Source: Metarhizium brunneum (taxonomy: Eukaryota; Ascomycota; Sordariomycetes; Hypocreales; Clavicipitaceae). From it: a stretch of DNA of 64,000 bases. The stretch lies in the NCBI RefSeq assembly GCF_013426205.1, contig NC_089428.1, positions 124,001 through 188,000 of the forward strand, read 5' to 3'. Position numbers and translations under genes: made by a program. Under the pieces are notes generated by a model. It was given only the letters and a program-made list of their open reading frames with translations. It ran no database searches and was not told the DNA's origin. Of the stretch, positions 42,718-54,200 are shown one piece after another. How positions within the stretch are numbered: the first letter of the stretch is position 1; every line of letters starts with the position of its first letter.

Positions 42718-44217
42718 CTACAAACTATGCAGCTTCGGGTCCAGCCTAATAAGATCTTGCACCAGTTCCATTCCCTTGGTGGAGGCGGTAAAGTCACACC
42801 AATATCCGCCGTCGGCCTTGCACATGATCTGAGAGCCGTATCTCATGAGGAAATTATTTCGCAGACGGCGAGCTTGCCCAAACACCAGAGGCGTAACCAC
42901 ATCAGGAATGGTGCCAGTAGCATCGGCTCCCTTTCGAACTACCGCCGGCGCAAAATTCGCTTGATGCCATGCCCCAGACCAGTTGCTTGTGAAGAAGGCC
43001 ATCTCGAGCGGTTCGCAAAAGTAGGGAAAGGCTCCTCGACGACAGGCTTCCCTCGTCACAGCCAAGTCTCGTTCAATGTTTTCCACCTTGAATGCCTCCC
43101 AGACGGCTTGGTTGTGAGCATGGGCAATCTCCAAGAGGGGAGTTTTGTTGGAAATAGGCAAGCGGCCGATGGCAAAGGTGACACAATTGTGAAGGTATGG
43201 CTTGTTTGCAGGGAGCGCTGGATGGAGTCCGCGGCCGTTGACGGCAGACGTCAGAGTCACCATTTTGGCCGATTTGCGACCTATATATGCGAATTTGGCA
43301 AGGATGCCAATCAGAATGTCTCCGTCACTTAGCGCTGGCGTGTTCTTTCCGTATCTGGCTTTTAGATCATCGTTGTGTCGATTTCGCAAGTCGGTAACCA
43401 GCGTGGAGGGCAGGAACAGTATCCGTCTGACTTCTTTAGGATGCTTTACGAGATCGGGTAGGAAGCCCAGCAATGAGGCCGCAGTCTCTGCTTTTGAGGT
43501 CACGCGGAATTTCTTCTTTCTTCGTAGTTCTTCCTGTGGAATGTCGTCGGGGCCGTTCAAGGTGCCAGGTTCGAGGTTTAGGAACGGGGCAGGTGTCTGG
43601 CCGTCCATGACTTGAAGCCAGGCAGTAACGAGGCTTCCAAAACCCATCCCATCCGATACAATATGTGGCAAGCTTAGAGCAACAACCGTGGCGTCTGCGT
43701 AGCTTGTAATGTGGGCGAGGAGGAGTGGTGTATCCGCCTTCTCGAATTGGCGTTCGACAGGCCAATCCGATGGCGTCCATTTGTTTTCCATGTCTTGGAC
43801 AGACAATGATCCGAAGATGGGGGATCCATCACGAGGCAAGCTGGTGGGCAGCAGCTGAGTTGACTCTAGGGTTGCGTCTATGCTGTTCTCTGACCATTCA
43901 AATAATTTGTAACCGTGGGAAAATGTACTGGGCATACGGTACACCAAGAGCCCAGTTTCGTCCTTTTCAATCCGGGCACCGAGAATAGGTAAATGGTGTC
44001 TAATAAGTTCCCCAAGTGCGTCCCGCATCAATTCTTTGCGCAGTGTCTCACGGACAACGAAGAACATCCGGTTGCGGATATTGTCAACGGGAGGAAATCG
44101 GTCTTTTTCCTCAATAGGTATATTCTCGAAGGCGCTGTCAGACTTCGCAGTCTCTATGTCTGTCTTTTTTGTCGCCATTGTCATGTGTCGCTGCTGCTTT
44201 TGCATGCAGTTGCGCAA
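42718..44217 (-). CDS. BAHD/trichothecene acetyltransferase-like acyltransferase
   Basis: An intronless 499-residue protein (an internal Met at 44178 is an alternative start). The catalytic HxxxDG motif of the transferase family is present as SLPHIVSDGMGFG, in the centre as expected. Further along, VTLTSAVNGRGL and the two-domain length fit the fungal branch that includes trichothecene 3-O-acetyltransferase and other acyl-CoA-dependent enzymes. The second BAHD signature DFGWG is not evident. It would transfer an acyl group from CoA to a hydroxyl or amine of the cluster product. It converges with the NRPS and is divergent from the O-methyltransferase (about 1 kb apart), which supports one cluster. 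Confidence 0.85.
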   Translation of the reverse strand: MRNCMQKQQRHMTMATKKTDIETAKSDSAFENIPIEEKDRFPPVDNIRNRMFFVVRETLRKELMRDALGELIRHHLPILGARIEKDETGLLVYRMPSTFSHGYKLFEWSENSIDATLESTQLLPTSLPRDGSPIFGSLSVQDMENKWTPSDWPVERQFEKADTPLLLAHITSYADATVVALSLPHIVSDGMGFGSLVTAWLQVMDGQTPAPFLNLEPGTLNGPDDIPQEELRRKKKFRVTSKAETAASLLGFLPDLVKHPKEVRRILFLPSTLVTDLRNRHNDDLKARYGKNTPALSDGDILIGILAKFAYIGRKSAKMVTLTSAVNGRGLHPALPANKPYLHNCVTFAIGRLPISNKTPLLEIAHAHNQAVWEAFKVENIERDLAVTREACRRGAFPYFCEPLEMAFFTSNWSGAWHQANFAPAVVRKGADATGTIPDVVTPLVFGQARRLRNNFLMRYGSQIMCKADGGYWCDFTASTKGMELVQDLIRLDPKLHSL

Positions 44218-45207
44218 GAGTGTTTTGCTGCTGAGGGCTCAGGAGGAGGTCATCAACCAGGATGGTGCCTGGGATACAAGTTGATGACAACACTCTCTTC
44301 CGAAGGAAGGCGGTTAAAAATGGAAATTTTATGGGGACAATGCCTTGGACAGTCTGCTACCGTTGCGTTATATGCCAATTCAACAGAGTTCAATACGCCT
44401 TTTTGTCTCCATCTCCTCTTATATCCTACATTATGCTATAGCAATAGCTGCTCAGGCAACATACGATACCTGCCATTCATTCACTACTTCAAGTCCACGC
44501 CTTGATGCCTAATCGGTCCAGCAATGAGATTACGCGAAGACCCTGAATCGTACATGACCAGGTTTGTCAAGACTTGGTATCGAATTTAGGTTATGCAGTG
44601 GGGGCGAACAGGGGACAAATACGGCAGCAAGACAAGTTGCGCCCAGGCTTACCCACGACAGGTCCAAGGATGCCGGACTTCTTCAAGGCAGAGTTTCTTG
44701 TGCTGATATGGCCCAAGAAGTGTGGGCGGAGTAGCGACATGAAGTTAATTAGCTGTATAGGCAGGTATGGTGTCTGGTACATGTATCTTGAACCCCTGCA
44801 GCGTCCTAGGTACTTGACTAGTGCGAGTGCATTTGAAATATACGGGTAAATATTCCCTCCCCTGCTCGTCCCAGCAGGGCTATAGCAGGGTATATACGGG
44901 GAGGGGTGGCCTTTATGTGCATGTGTTGGTTTATGGCGACTAGGGCTCGACTTGGCACCAAAAGGCCTGGAGCTGTTGGACTACGCGATACAAGATCAAT
45001 AAAAGCACAGCCGAGTGCCTAGGCTTCTTGGCAGCGCCCGTTTTGAGCACCTACTACTCGTCAAGTACAGTTACTATACGCAAGTTTACCGCTTCTATAA
45101 GTATACATGTCGACACTCTAGTGTATTTGACTATGCGTAGTTGATTTGAATACTGCTTGTCTATTCTTGTCCTCCTTCACGCTTATTCAACGTCACTTAC
45201 GACTATC
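44218..45207. promoter_or_regulatory. Divergent promoter region of acyltransferase and O-methyltransferase genes
   Basis: No supported gene. A TATAA at 45096-45100 lies about 110 nt upstream of the methyltransferase ATG. A GC-rich hairpin-like run (CCCAGCAGGGC, about 44870) is seen, function unknown. Confidence 0.45.
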
Positions 45208-46681
45208 ATGACCCAACCAGTTCAGCAAGTTCATGACTTGCTCGCGCAAGTGAAAGAGCTTAGCTCTCAACTAAGCTCGGCAGAGCGTGGCCAAGTCCAA
45301 CATTCTCTGCTCAGCGTTTTGTCACAGTCGGAAACACCTTACGAGTATATGCTGAGATTGTCTAGATCTGTGAGACCATTGTTATGCCATCCTTTAAAGA
45401 TCACGTACTGAACATTTTCTAAGCATTTGCAACTTGCTTGCATTCGCGTGGGTGTGGATACAGGACTCTTCAGAGCCTTGGTGAATAGCAGCCGTCCTAT
45501 TTCATGTGCCGACCTCGGCGAGAAAACTGGTATTGCCCCAGATCTTCTCGGTAAGCATTATGTACCTCCCTTGCTTGGTGTGCTACAGTATAGGTTGGCC
45601 TTTGGAACAGTGGCATAGAGCCAAAAATATAGTGTTAACAAGAGGTTAATCCCAGGGCGACTACTACGATTTCTTGCTTCTGTGGGAGTGGTTCAGCAAA
45701 CAGCAGTAGACGAATTCTCTGCAGAAACGATTACTTTGGACTTGGCCAAACCTGCGCTAGAGTCTGGCGTACATCTGCTGTAGGTTCAAGTCCTGAAAAT
45801 AAGACTATAAATATGATACCTGTTGACCTGACACGAGTATCCTAGATTTGACATACATAACAAGACGTTTCAGGCCATGCCTGACTTCCTTGAAAAGCAT
45901 TCCTACAGTGAGGTAAACGATGTTACAAAGGGCATATTTCAGGACGCCTTCACAACGAGCCTCTCCTGCTATGAGTATCTGGCTCAGAATTCGAAACTCC
46001 AAGGATATATGCAAGAAGCAATGAGCCTCCAAAAGCCAGAGGGCGATTGGGCGTCAGCTTTGCATATAGACGAAGCAGTTCAGAGCTGGAGCATCTCAGA
46101 ACCCACTCGTATTTTGTTTGTCGACATTGGCGGTGGCCTTGGCCACCAATGCATCCGAATGCGAGAGACATATCCAGATATCGCTGGCCGGGTAATCCTG
46201 CAAGACATGCCCATCACCATCGGACGACTACCCAAGCCGATGCCTCATGGAATTGAAGCTATGGAGCATAATTTTGACAACCTTCAGCCCATCAAAAGTG
46301 AGTAGATTGCAAAACTCAACTCTGCTGTTACCATGGCTGTAGCGTTTTCTGACTTTAAGCACAGATGCCAAGTTCTACTATGTGCGAAACGTTCTCCATG
46401 GCTTACCAGACAGCAACTGCATCTCCATGTTGAAGAAGATTGCACCATCTATGAATGCGGAATCCGTGCTCGTTATTGACGATATTGTTATCCCAGATAT
46501 TGGAGCTCGCAGTCAGGCATGTCAACTGGATTTCATAATGATGGCTTCAATCGCGGGCATGAAGCGAACGCGACAGCAATGGCATACTCTTCTCAAGGCT
46601 GCGGGGTTTAACGTCATGGAGATTCGAACTTATAGCGAGCCATTGCAGGACTCCTTAATCCTTGCGTCACTGGCTTGTTAA
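45208..46681 (+). CDS. SAM-dependent O-methyltransferase (sterigmatocystin OMT type)
   Basis: Five exons (45208-45369, 45424-45550, 45656-45779, 45846-46297, 46365-46681) join in frame over GT-AG introns of 54, 105, 66 and 67 nt and give 393 residues. The N-terminal helical dimerisation part includes HLQLACIRVGVDTGLF and ADLGEKTGIAPDLLGRLLRFLAS. The SAM-binding motif is FVDIGGGLGHQ, followed by VILQDMP. The catalytic-loop segment usually read as RNVLHDWPD is here RNVLHGLPD: the catalytic His is kept but Asp and Trp are changed. C-terminal LLKAAGFNVMEIRTY is typical. It should methylate a hydroxyl of the NRPS-derived product. It is divergent from the acyltransferase gene. Confidence 0.9.
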
Positions 46682-49600
46682 AAGTAAAAAAAATACCACG
46701 GTATCCTCTGTATGTTAGAGCGGCGGGTTGCAAGGGTTGGTGTTATCTGAAGGTGGTGAGCCCTTGGGCCAAGCAAAAATTATACATATTAGTCTACCTA
46801 CTTTGCCCCTTGAATAACCATGCAACACTTCATCCAGAACCGTAGATACTCGGTCTCGTAGGGGTTCGGCCCTAGAACCTAGGAGAAATGTGAGTCTCGG
46901 ATCATTGATCGAACCACTTCAAAAAGAGATTTCGGCCAAACACAATCTTTCCGACCTCGACCACTGTTGTTCTGAACTAGGGATGGCTTTGGAAGGTCTT
47001 GGGATAATTTCACTGTAACAGAGCGCAGAAAGCGTGACAGGAACTGGCAGCAGTAGGCTTTCGGCGAAGCTATCCAATCCGATGGGCATGCTGGCAGAAT
47101 CATCTGGCCTGGGGGACGGGGACCGTATTAGAGCGTGGCAGGAACGAAGCAAGTAATTAGAATATATATGACGTATCCGTTTTCGCTGTGCGTTCATGGT
47201 ACAAGGTGTGTCGAATAGTCGAGTCCGGGACATAACACGTGTACTTGACGATCGGATTCCAAAAATACTTTATTTCAGCAGACATTGAAGAAATTCAGTC
47301 TTATATGTAGAGAATGGCAGAAGGAAACCTTGGGCTACGAGTCAGGTCTCGCTCGTTCACTTATTATCTAAGCAGAAAGGCCTTGCACCTTTCATGCGAA
47401 ATGCTTGGTGCTCTCGGGCTCGGACTCAGACAATCGCGGACGCGATGAGGTATTGTATAAATAAAGGGCCTCACTCGGGATAGTGATGCAGTAAGCTCTT
47501 TTTCAGAGAATTCTACGTAGCCTTAAGAATCGTCAAACTCTTGATCCAGGTTTTGAAAGAGCCAAGTTAACAGCGGCTTTGACGGCAACTGTTGTGCCAT
47601 CTTTCCTTGGACGTTGGCCTGAATAACAACTCTAACTGGAAATACTTCCGGATATGAAGTGACTTGAAGCTTTTGTCTTCCCCGCGCTGATCAAAAAACG
47701 GGTTAGCATACACTTAAAAAGGATCCATCCGGAACTACTTACTGGCTTATTTAAATACCGCCTTACTGTTCGGAGAACTTAATCGGGTCTCCTACCCCAT
47801 AGTCTACTTTATCATAAACGTAGCAATAAAACTGTGGAGGCTGAACAGAAACGGGCAACAAGCAACAATATGGTGACGAATGTTTATTTAGCCTTTCCTT
47901 GACTCCCACTATGTCTCTTGTGGATGACGCCGTTGCTAACTGTCGTGGATGAAATCTTGAATGGCAACCTGTGGTAATGCAGCCGTGTCTGGGCCCTTGG
48001 AGAGCTCATGCTGTCGGCCGAGTTGTTCTCTGGTAATGCCAACTCTCGAATTGCCACCATGGGCTCTACAAGAGGAAATAATTACTCAACCTGGCCGTTG
48101 CTCAGGTATGCCCTCGCAAGCCAATGCCGGGGCACTGCTATTGAGTATTGCCATTGCAGCCGAAAAACACATCAATTGATCATCTTCATGCGACTTGTCC
48201 TGCGCCGCCTACTACTCTGCCAGATGTCTTTTACCGACTTCTCCGCAACCGTAGTACTTAGTAGCACTTTCGAAACATTCAATTTCAGAAGGATTGGCAT
48301 CCTCAGCAGCCTATTGTCGTTGATGGAATAAACATGTACGCCGGACCGATTAGTCTAGAATTTTGGCTGAAGAAAACTGTGAGACGGTTTGCGCATGTTT
48401 TGTGTAGGAATTGAAATGCCGTGACTTCCAACCGAGAACGTTTCCACTTGACTGTGTTTTGACCGCAGAAATATCGAATATTGGACTGGACCAAACATGG
48501 CTTCGACTTGTTCAGCTTGTGCGTTTACACCGGACATGTAAGAGTAGAAACACGACGATAGCGGAATGGTCAAAAAATAATAAACGCAGCTCTCACCGCC
48601 TTGCGTAGAAGAACGGTCTAGATCAGACCAAAACATAAACATGCTGTATATTATAAAGCCACAAAAGCGCTGGCAGGACGCTCTCGCCCCGCAAATAACG
48701 CGGTCATAAGCGACAATTTCATTTGTTTCGCAGCCGTTATTCGTGGAAAAAACAGCGTGGGAGAGCGCCGACGCAATGAGACATTTGCGTCTTGAGCTGA
48801 ATGTGCTCGGCAGATGGCTCCGGCTGGCGTTGCTAGCAAAAACTATGGGATGCCAGTGGCTTTCTTGTGTGGTGGCTCGACTCAGGTGGCTTGCGTGGTC
48901 AAGCCCAAGTGCCACTTTTTAGTTCCCCGGTCGCATGTATTCTCCCTTAAGAGGGCGTAATCAGGCCATTTTTCAATGCCACATGTAGTGACATGTGTCA
49001 AGTCTGGTCAACCAGGAACCCCAACATGGAACGTCTGGTAGATGCCGCTCACAGCCGGGAGGAGGCCGATTTTCGGCCATGCAACTCGCGTGTAAACGAA
49101 TTGCAGCGACAATATCGCCCGCTGTACGGAGTAGTGTTGAGCAGAATTTGGTGCTTGTCGGTGCCTGTTACTGCACAATTATCGAGGTAAATAAACAGCG
49201 TTGTCAACCGCAAATGTGGCTTATTCGTGAGGCGTGAGTCGTGACCCTGTCCTCTGGCGACTCGCACAAGTTGTCGGCCCCGCCCCAACCCTAACCCCAA
49301 CCCGACGATGGCGCCCGCCCTTGAGAACGGCATGCCGACCAGTGACGAGACTATTGGCCGTCAAAGCGCAAATCTCTTTGACTGCGACTTGGCTCGTGGG
49401 GCCCCCTCACCCCCTATAGGCTACGAGTAACCGTCTGAGTACGTAATATTGGCCAGGCAGACGGATAATTGGTTCATGGAGTGATTTGTACCTAACCAGA
49501 TAACAGTACTTCTCTTATCTGCTAATTTTCTAGTAAATAAATGTACTGTTTATCCGTTAACGTCCGATTGGCCTGAACCCCTGTCAAAGTGTCTCCGCGA

Positions 49601-49920
49601 GCCAAAGAGACAGTAAATGTCCATGTTTCAAATACGACGGGGGTGGCGTTCTGTTAACGAATCTTAATTTTGTGCGACGGTGCCTGCGCTCTTCTCTCTG
49701 CTACATGCACTCAAGATCTGGAGTATCGACAGAATTGACACTTGCTCAACCTCACACTCCACCTCAATTCGGCACCGTCCAAGTTTCAATGTTGTTGTTT
49801 TTCTCTTTCCGTGTATAAAATTTACTACCTCATCCTGCATCATAGCCCTTTTCACAAGACGTCATACGCCTCCCAATCCGTCCATCTGCCCCATCGCTAA
49901 CCTGGAATTTGGAAATAAAA
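46682..49920. other. Gene-poor intergenic region
   Basis: The longest frame (48355-48915 minus, 186 codons) shows no family features or good composition. The segment at 49282-49303 contains CCCTAACCCC-type runs that look telomere-like but are too short to call. The part next to 49921 is the promoter of the RGS gene. Confidence 0.4.
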
Positions 49921-51255
49921 ATGTATTGGCCGACCTGGTTGACCTGGTACAAGAAGCCAGAGTACCGTAACATTAAAGAGTATTCCGACGCCATCAGGTC
50001 TGGAAAACGGGATTACAGCCCAGATAGAAGCGGCTGCGTGATACCGAACCAGCTCAGACTCGACAGAGTGCTTGGCAACAAGACATGTATGTATAAGACC
50101 AACTCATCGATAAAAAAATACACCTCTGATACGAAACCCATCCTTCAGGTAGCCCCATGTCCCTGTTTGACTTTTACATGTACCTGAAGCACATAGAGTT
50201 CTCCGAAGAGAACCTCGAGTTTTACATGTGGTATGTCCTACCCCATCCACTTGACAAGGAAACCCTCCATCTTATCAGATTACACACGCAGGTATAAGAA
50301 TTATCAGCGTTGCTACAAAGGTCCCAGTGCGCAGGGAATGAGGGACTGCCTTGGAATCTCTGACAATGCATCATCAAATGCCAGCACGCTTCACATGCCC
50401 ACCCCTACCGAGCCAAAACATGTCGACGTCAGCGCTGGTGCAGTCGAACGTGTTCTTTCCCAGATTAGACAACTCCTTGGTGCCAGCGCAACCTGCACAA
50501 GCGGCACCAAGTGCAAGCTCACCTGCGTCGATGACGGCGAGTCTTGTGAGGCCGGCGACGACAAGCCGCCCGAGCACAGCAACTCCGACGACGCATACCG
50601 GGACCAAGTCCTCGCCATCGCCCGCACATTTCTCCTTCCCGGGTCGCCCAAGGAGCTCAATATCCCCTGCCATATGCGCTCCCAAGTCCTCGCCGACATC
50701 CAAACGTCCTCTCACCCGTCCCACCTTGAATCCGTTGCCGACCACGTTTACCAGCTGCTTCAGCACTGCTCGCACCGAAACTTTGTCCGCCTCGGCATAG
50801 CCAACGGCACCTTCGAGACCGTCTGCGTTGCCACCGGCCTGGGTATAGTCTTGATCGTGGCGGGCTTGTTGACGGTCCTTCTGCTTGCCTTCACCCCCTT
50901 CCGCCGCGCCCACTCGCCGTGGACCGTCTTTGCCGCCTGGCCCATGCTATGGCTTGGCATGAGCCTCGTCTTGTCCGGCTTGCGCGGCAGCTGTTTCTTT
51001 CTCCTGCTCTTCTCGCGCCGCCAGCCGCTGCCGTGGGAGCGCTTCGCCGACGAGGAATCGGGCCGGCTGCGGCGGACAGCGCCCCTTGGGTTCCTGTCCC
51101 GCCTCATGATTTTCGATAACAAGGTCCGTGTCAAGGATCTTCACTTGCGTCGCCTGCAGCACAAAATCGTCATCCAAAGCCTGGTGGGCGGCGCGACTTT
51201 TGCGAGCTTGGGCGTGCTATTATTCATCTTCTTGCCTGTCTGGAGGAGACCCTGA
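49921..51255 (+). CDS. RGS-domain membrane protein, Rax1-like
   Basis: Exons 49921-50086, 50149-50230 and 50292-51255 join in frame over 62- and 61-nt introns to give 403 residues. The N-terminal half is an RGS domain: RLDRVLGNKT, then SLFDFYMYLKHIEFSEENL leading to EFYMWYKNY across the second intron, and later ELNIPCHMRSQVLADI. The C-terminal half has three hydrophobic segments (near GLGIVLIVAGLLTVLLLAF, AAWPMLWLGMSLVLSGL, FASLGVLLFIFLPVW). This order, RGS then transmembrane helices, is that of yeast Rax1 and fungal RgsD-like proteins, linked to polar growth, bud-site memory or G-protein control. It is probably a housekeeping/signalling gene and not part of either metabolite cluster. Confidence 0.88.
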
Positions 51256-54200
51256 GGGAACAATGCCTCGCCCTTGAACTTGACAGGTGTTGGCTGTCAT
51301 GGGCAGAATTATCGAGGTCTAGGAGTCCTTACGCCAAGTAGCTATGTAGCTCAAGGCTGTGTACATATTAACTTGTGAGATTTCTAATATAAGAACAGTT
51401 TAATATATACAAAAAGAACACAGGTTTCTAAAATCTAGATATAATTGGTAGACTTTGTAAAAACTAAGTTAACCAAGTTTATGAAAAAAATAAAAAAAAA
51501 GAGTCATGTCCGCAACCCAGTACAATGACAGTCTGGTGAGCTCTCAGACCCGCTGTCTTGGTCGCAGCCACAGCTACGGATAGCGTCTCTACCGTAGCTG
51601 CCTGCTCGAGGTCCCTGACGTCAGGAACCTTGTAGCAGAAGTCTGCGTCGTTTATGTATTATTTAGCCAAGATTCCGTCATATGGAGGTCTAGTTGTAAA
51701 GACAATGGATCCGCAGAGGTGGAAAGAGCCACCACGACAGTGATGGAAAGATTGCGTCATCTATAACAGAGTACTTGTGGAAACACATATTTAATCAGAT
51801 GGGTGGGATTGGCCTTTTTGTGTATGTCAACCCATCAAGTAAACTACCTCAACTAGCGTATTGCTGGAAAGGTACTACATGCCCAGTGGTTTACAGAGAG
51901 GTGTTAACCGTACGCTCCCTTTGGCAGTCTTGCTTAACGGCACGTAAGTTTCTTGACTTGACGGGTTACCAGAACGACTGCCACTGGTCTTAACCTTTTA
52001 ACAACGACTAATTCTTGAGGGTACTAGAATAAACTTCAAGTTTCCCATCGGCTCCTTCATCCCAGCTACGGTTTCTCGCTTGCGACGTCGCCATGATGTG
52101 TGTCAGCATTCTACTCAGCTTCAAGCACGGGCCTGCCTCGCGTTCGAAGTCCATTGCTAGTATAGTATTCTTCTTACTGGTGCTTTTATTCCTCATCTCC
52201 TCTCTACGGTGTCTCGCGATGAATATCAATATCCCTCGAGACTAAGCGTTGGCTTAGTTCAGGGTGGTCTGAGGAATCACGGTTGCCTGCGTCCCATGAG
52301 CATATGTTCCCGGGATTCTAGCCCTTCGCGTCCAAATTAAACGTAATAAATTAGCTATATCGTCAAATTGAACGTTGATGAGACATATAGAGCAGCGTTT
52401 GGCCGCTTGGTGACAGCTTGTAACACTGACGCCTTCTCAACGCAGAACTTCATTGTTATGATAACACCCACTCTAATGAAATGACTCCAATAGAAGTCCT
52501 ACCTCTTATTTATGTGCTTGAATCTCGCATTCGTCCAATGGGTATAGTTCTGTTATCCTGAGACTGCGGATTTGTCTCTTGAAGAGGTCGACTTGCTGCA
52601 TGCGGAACCTGGTGTCCCTGCAATGGCAGTCCTGAAGAGGTATCAAAAGGAAAAACAAAAGAAATCGGAGAAAAGAACAAAACTTCGTAGAGAAACAGGG
52701 GACGAGTTGAAACGTGTGGTTAAACATGCTGAAATTAAGCAGTAGTTTAGTTTCTACTGTAACAGTCTAGCGAGTATATTGACCACCAACTAAACGATTC
52801 TAATGAATAGAACGAAAGGGAAGCCGTACAATTGCCAAGTAGAACCAAAGCCATTTAGCATGTGACCTATTGAGCTGGTCTCTCTTGACTTAGCCGTAAA
52901 GGGGTCGTTACAGCGGACTGAGCTTCGGCAAGAGATGCTCGGAATATGGCCAGGAGACTTATCCCTGCCAAGGTAAGGATTTGGTAAATCATTTCTTGCT
53001 AGGGCAAAGCTGCCAACATCATTTATTCACATGGGCGTTTCAGTAAATTCTACGCGGCCTTAGGGCGGCCTTAGGGCGGTCAACGTCGACTAACCCTCGA
53101 AACGGTGCTTGTCGTCGCTAGAAAGCCTTGCACGAAGCATATCTATCTGTCGAGTTCTCGTTCTTATACCACATGGAGGAAGAAGAGATATGGCCCAAAC
53201 TCTGGCCAGGAATCTAAATGGCTATGACCAGACAAATTACGTCACCTAAGCACGGTGAGACGCGCCGCTTTCCGCAGCTCTCCTAGACAGGATCACTTCG
53301 CGGTAATGATCCCCGGTCTCGTGTAGTTGACGCTAATGACTGACTCTTAAGGATAGCAGTAGCCTTCATCCGAGTACACGATTTTCATTCGAGAGGATAT
53401 ATTGGCCAACGGTGAAATCCATCGATTAGGCGTCTTCAGCAGAGTTTCGTTTGTGCCGTGCCGACGCTCATTCATGGGACTTGTATTGGGCAGAAGACGA
53501 GCACGAGGGCTTTCCCGAGGTCAGGCTTTTGAATATAGGTGTTGTTTCTGTAATTAGAAGGGTTGGACGGTTGTGGTTTCTTACAGGCATGTTATCATGG
53601 ACTCAAGAATATTAGACAACCCTAGCGAGAGGAATAACCTTCAACACAGCCACTCCGACGCCATTGCGACCATCGTTTTAATCTCTTTTATGACTTCCTC
53701 ATGTTCACTGATGGGGCGACTCTGTACTAGATTAGACTGGCTTTAATGACGGATAGATTTTCCATTTCACAGCTTAATCCTCTATTTGAGATTCAGACAT
53801 CTTGTAGCAGCTACAACACGCCAGATTTGATGTCTGCCAAATAGCTTGGTCTGGCTTCAACAAAGAAATACACACCCAATCACTAACTGCAACCTGGTAA
53901 GCTACTACTACCGAAGAGTGCCTTTCGTCCATCTCTAGCAAATCGGGTTTGCAAAAGGTAACATTGTCTAGTGCATGCCGCCTAATCGTACCTACCTCTA
54001 CAACTACCCGTCGGACGCGATTTCTGTTGTAAAAAAGATTAGAAATGTTCAGCCGGATCACTCAAAGAAGTCAGGCCATGAGGGAAATAGCCGGGGTGTA
54101 CAAGGTCGGACACAAGGAGCCGAGAGGTGTAGAATAAGCGACGCTTCGGGCCATCCCCCGATGATGGTCGATCGACGTATCACGCTAGAGCTATTAACGA

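Noticed and set aside
48355..48915. 186-codon minus-strand frame
   Set aside because: No family motif, no signal peptide or introns, and composition typical of a chance frame.
49282..49303. CCCTAACCCC-like telomeric motif
   Set aside because: Only one true CCCTAA unit within a C/A-rich run; too short for an interstitial telomere.
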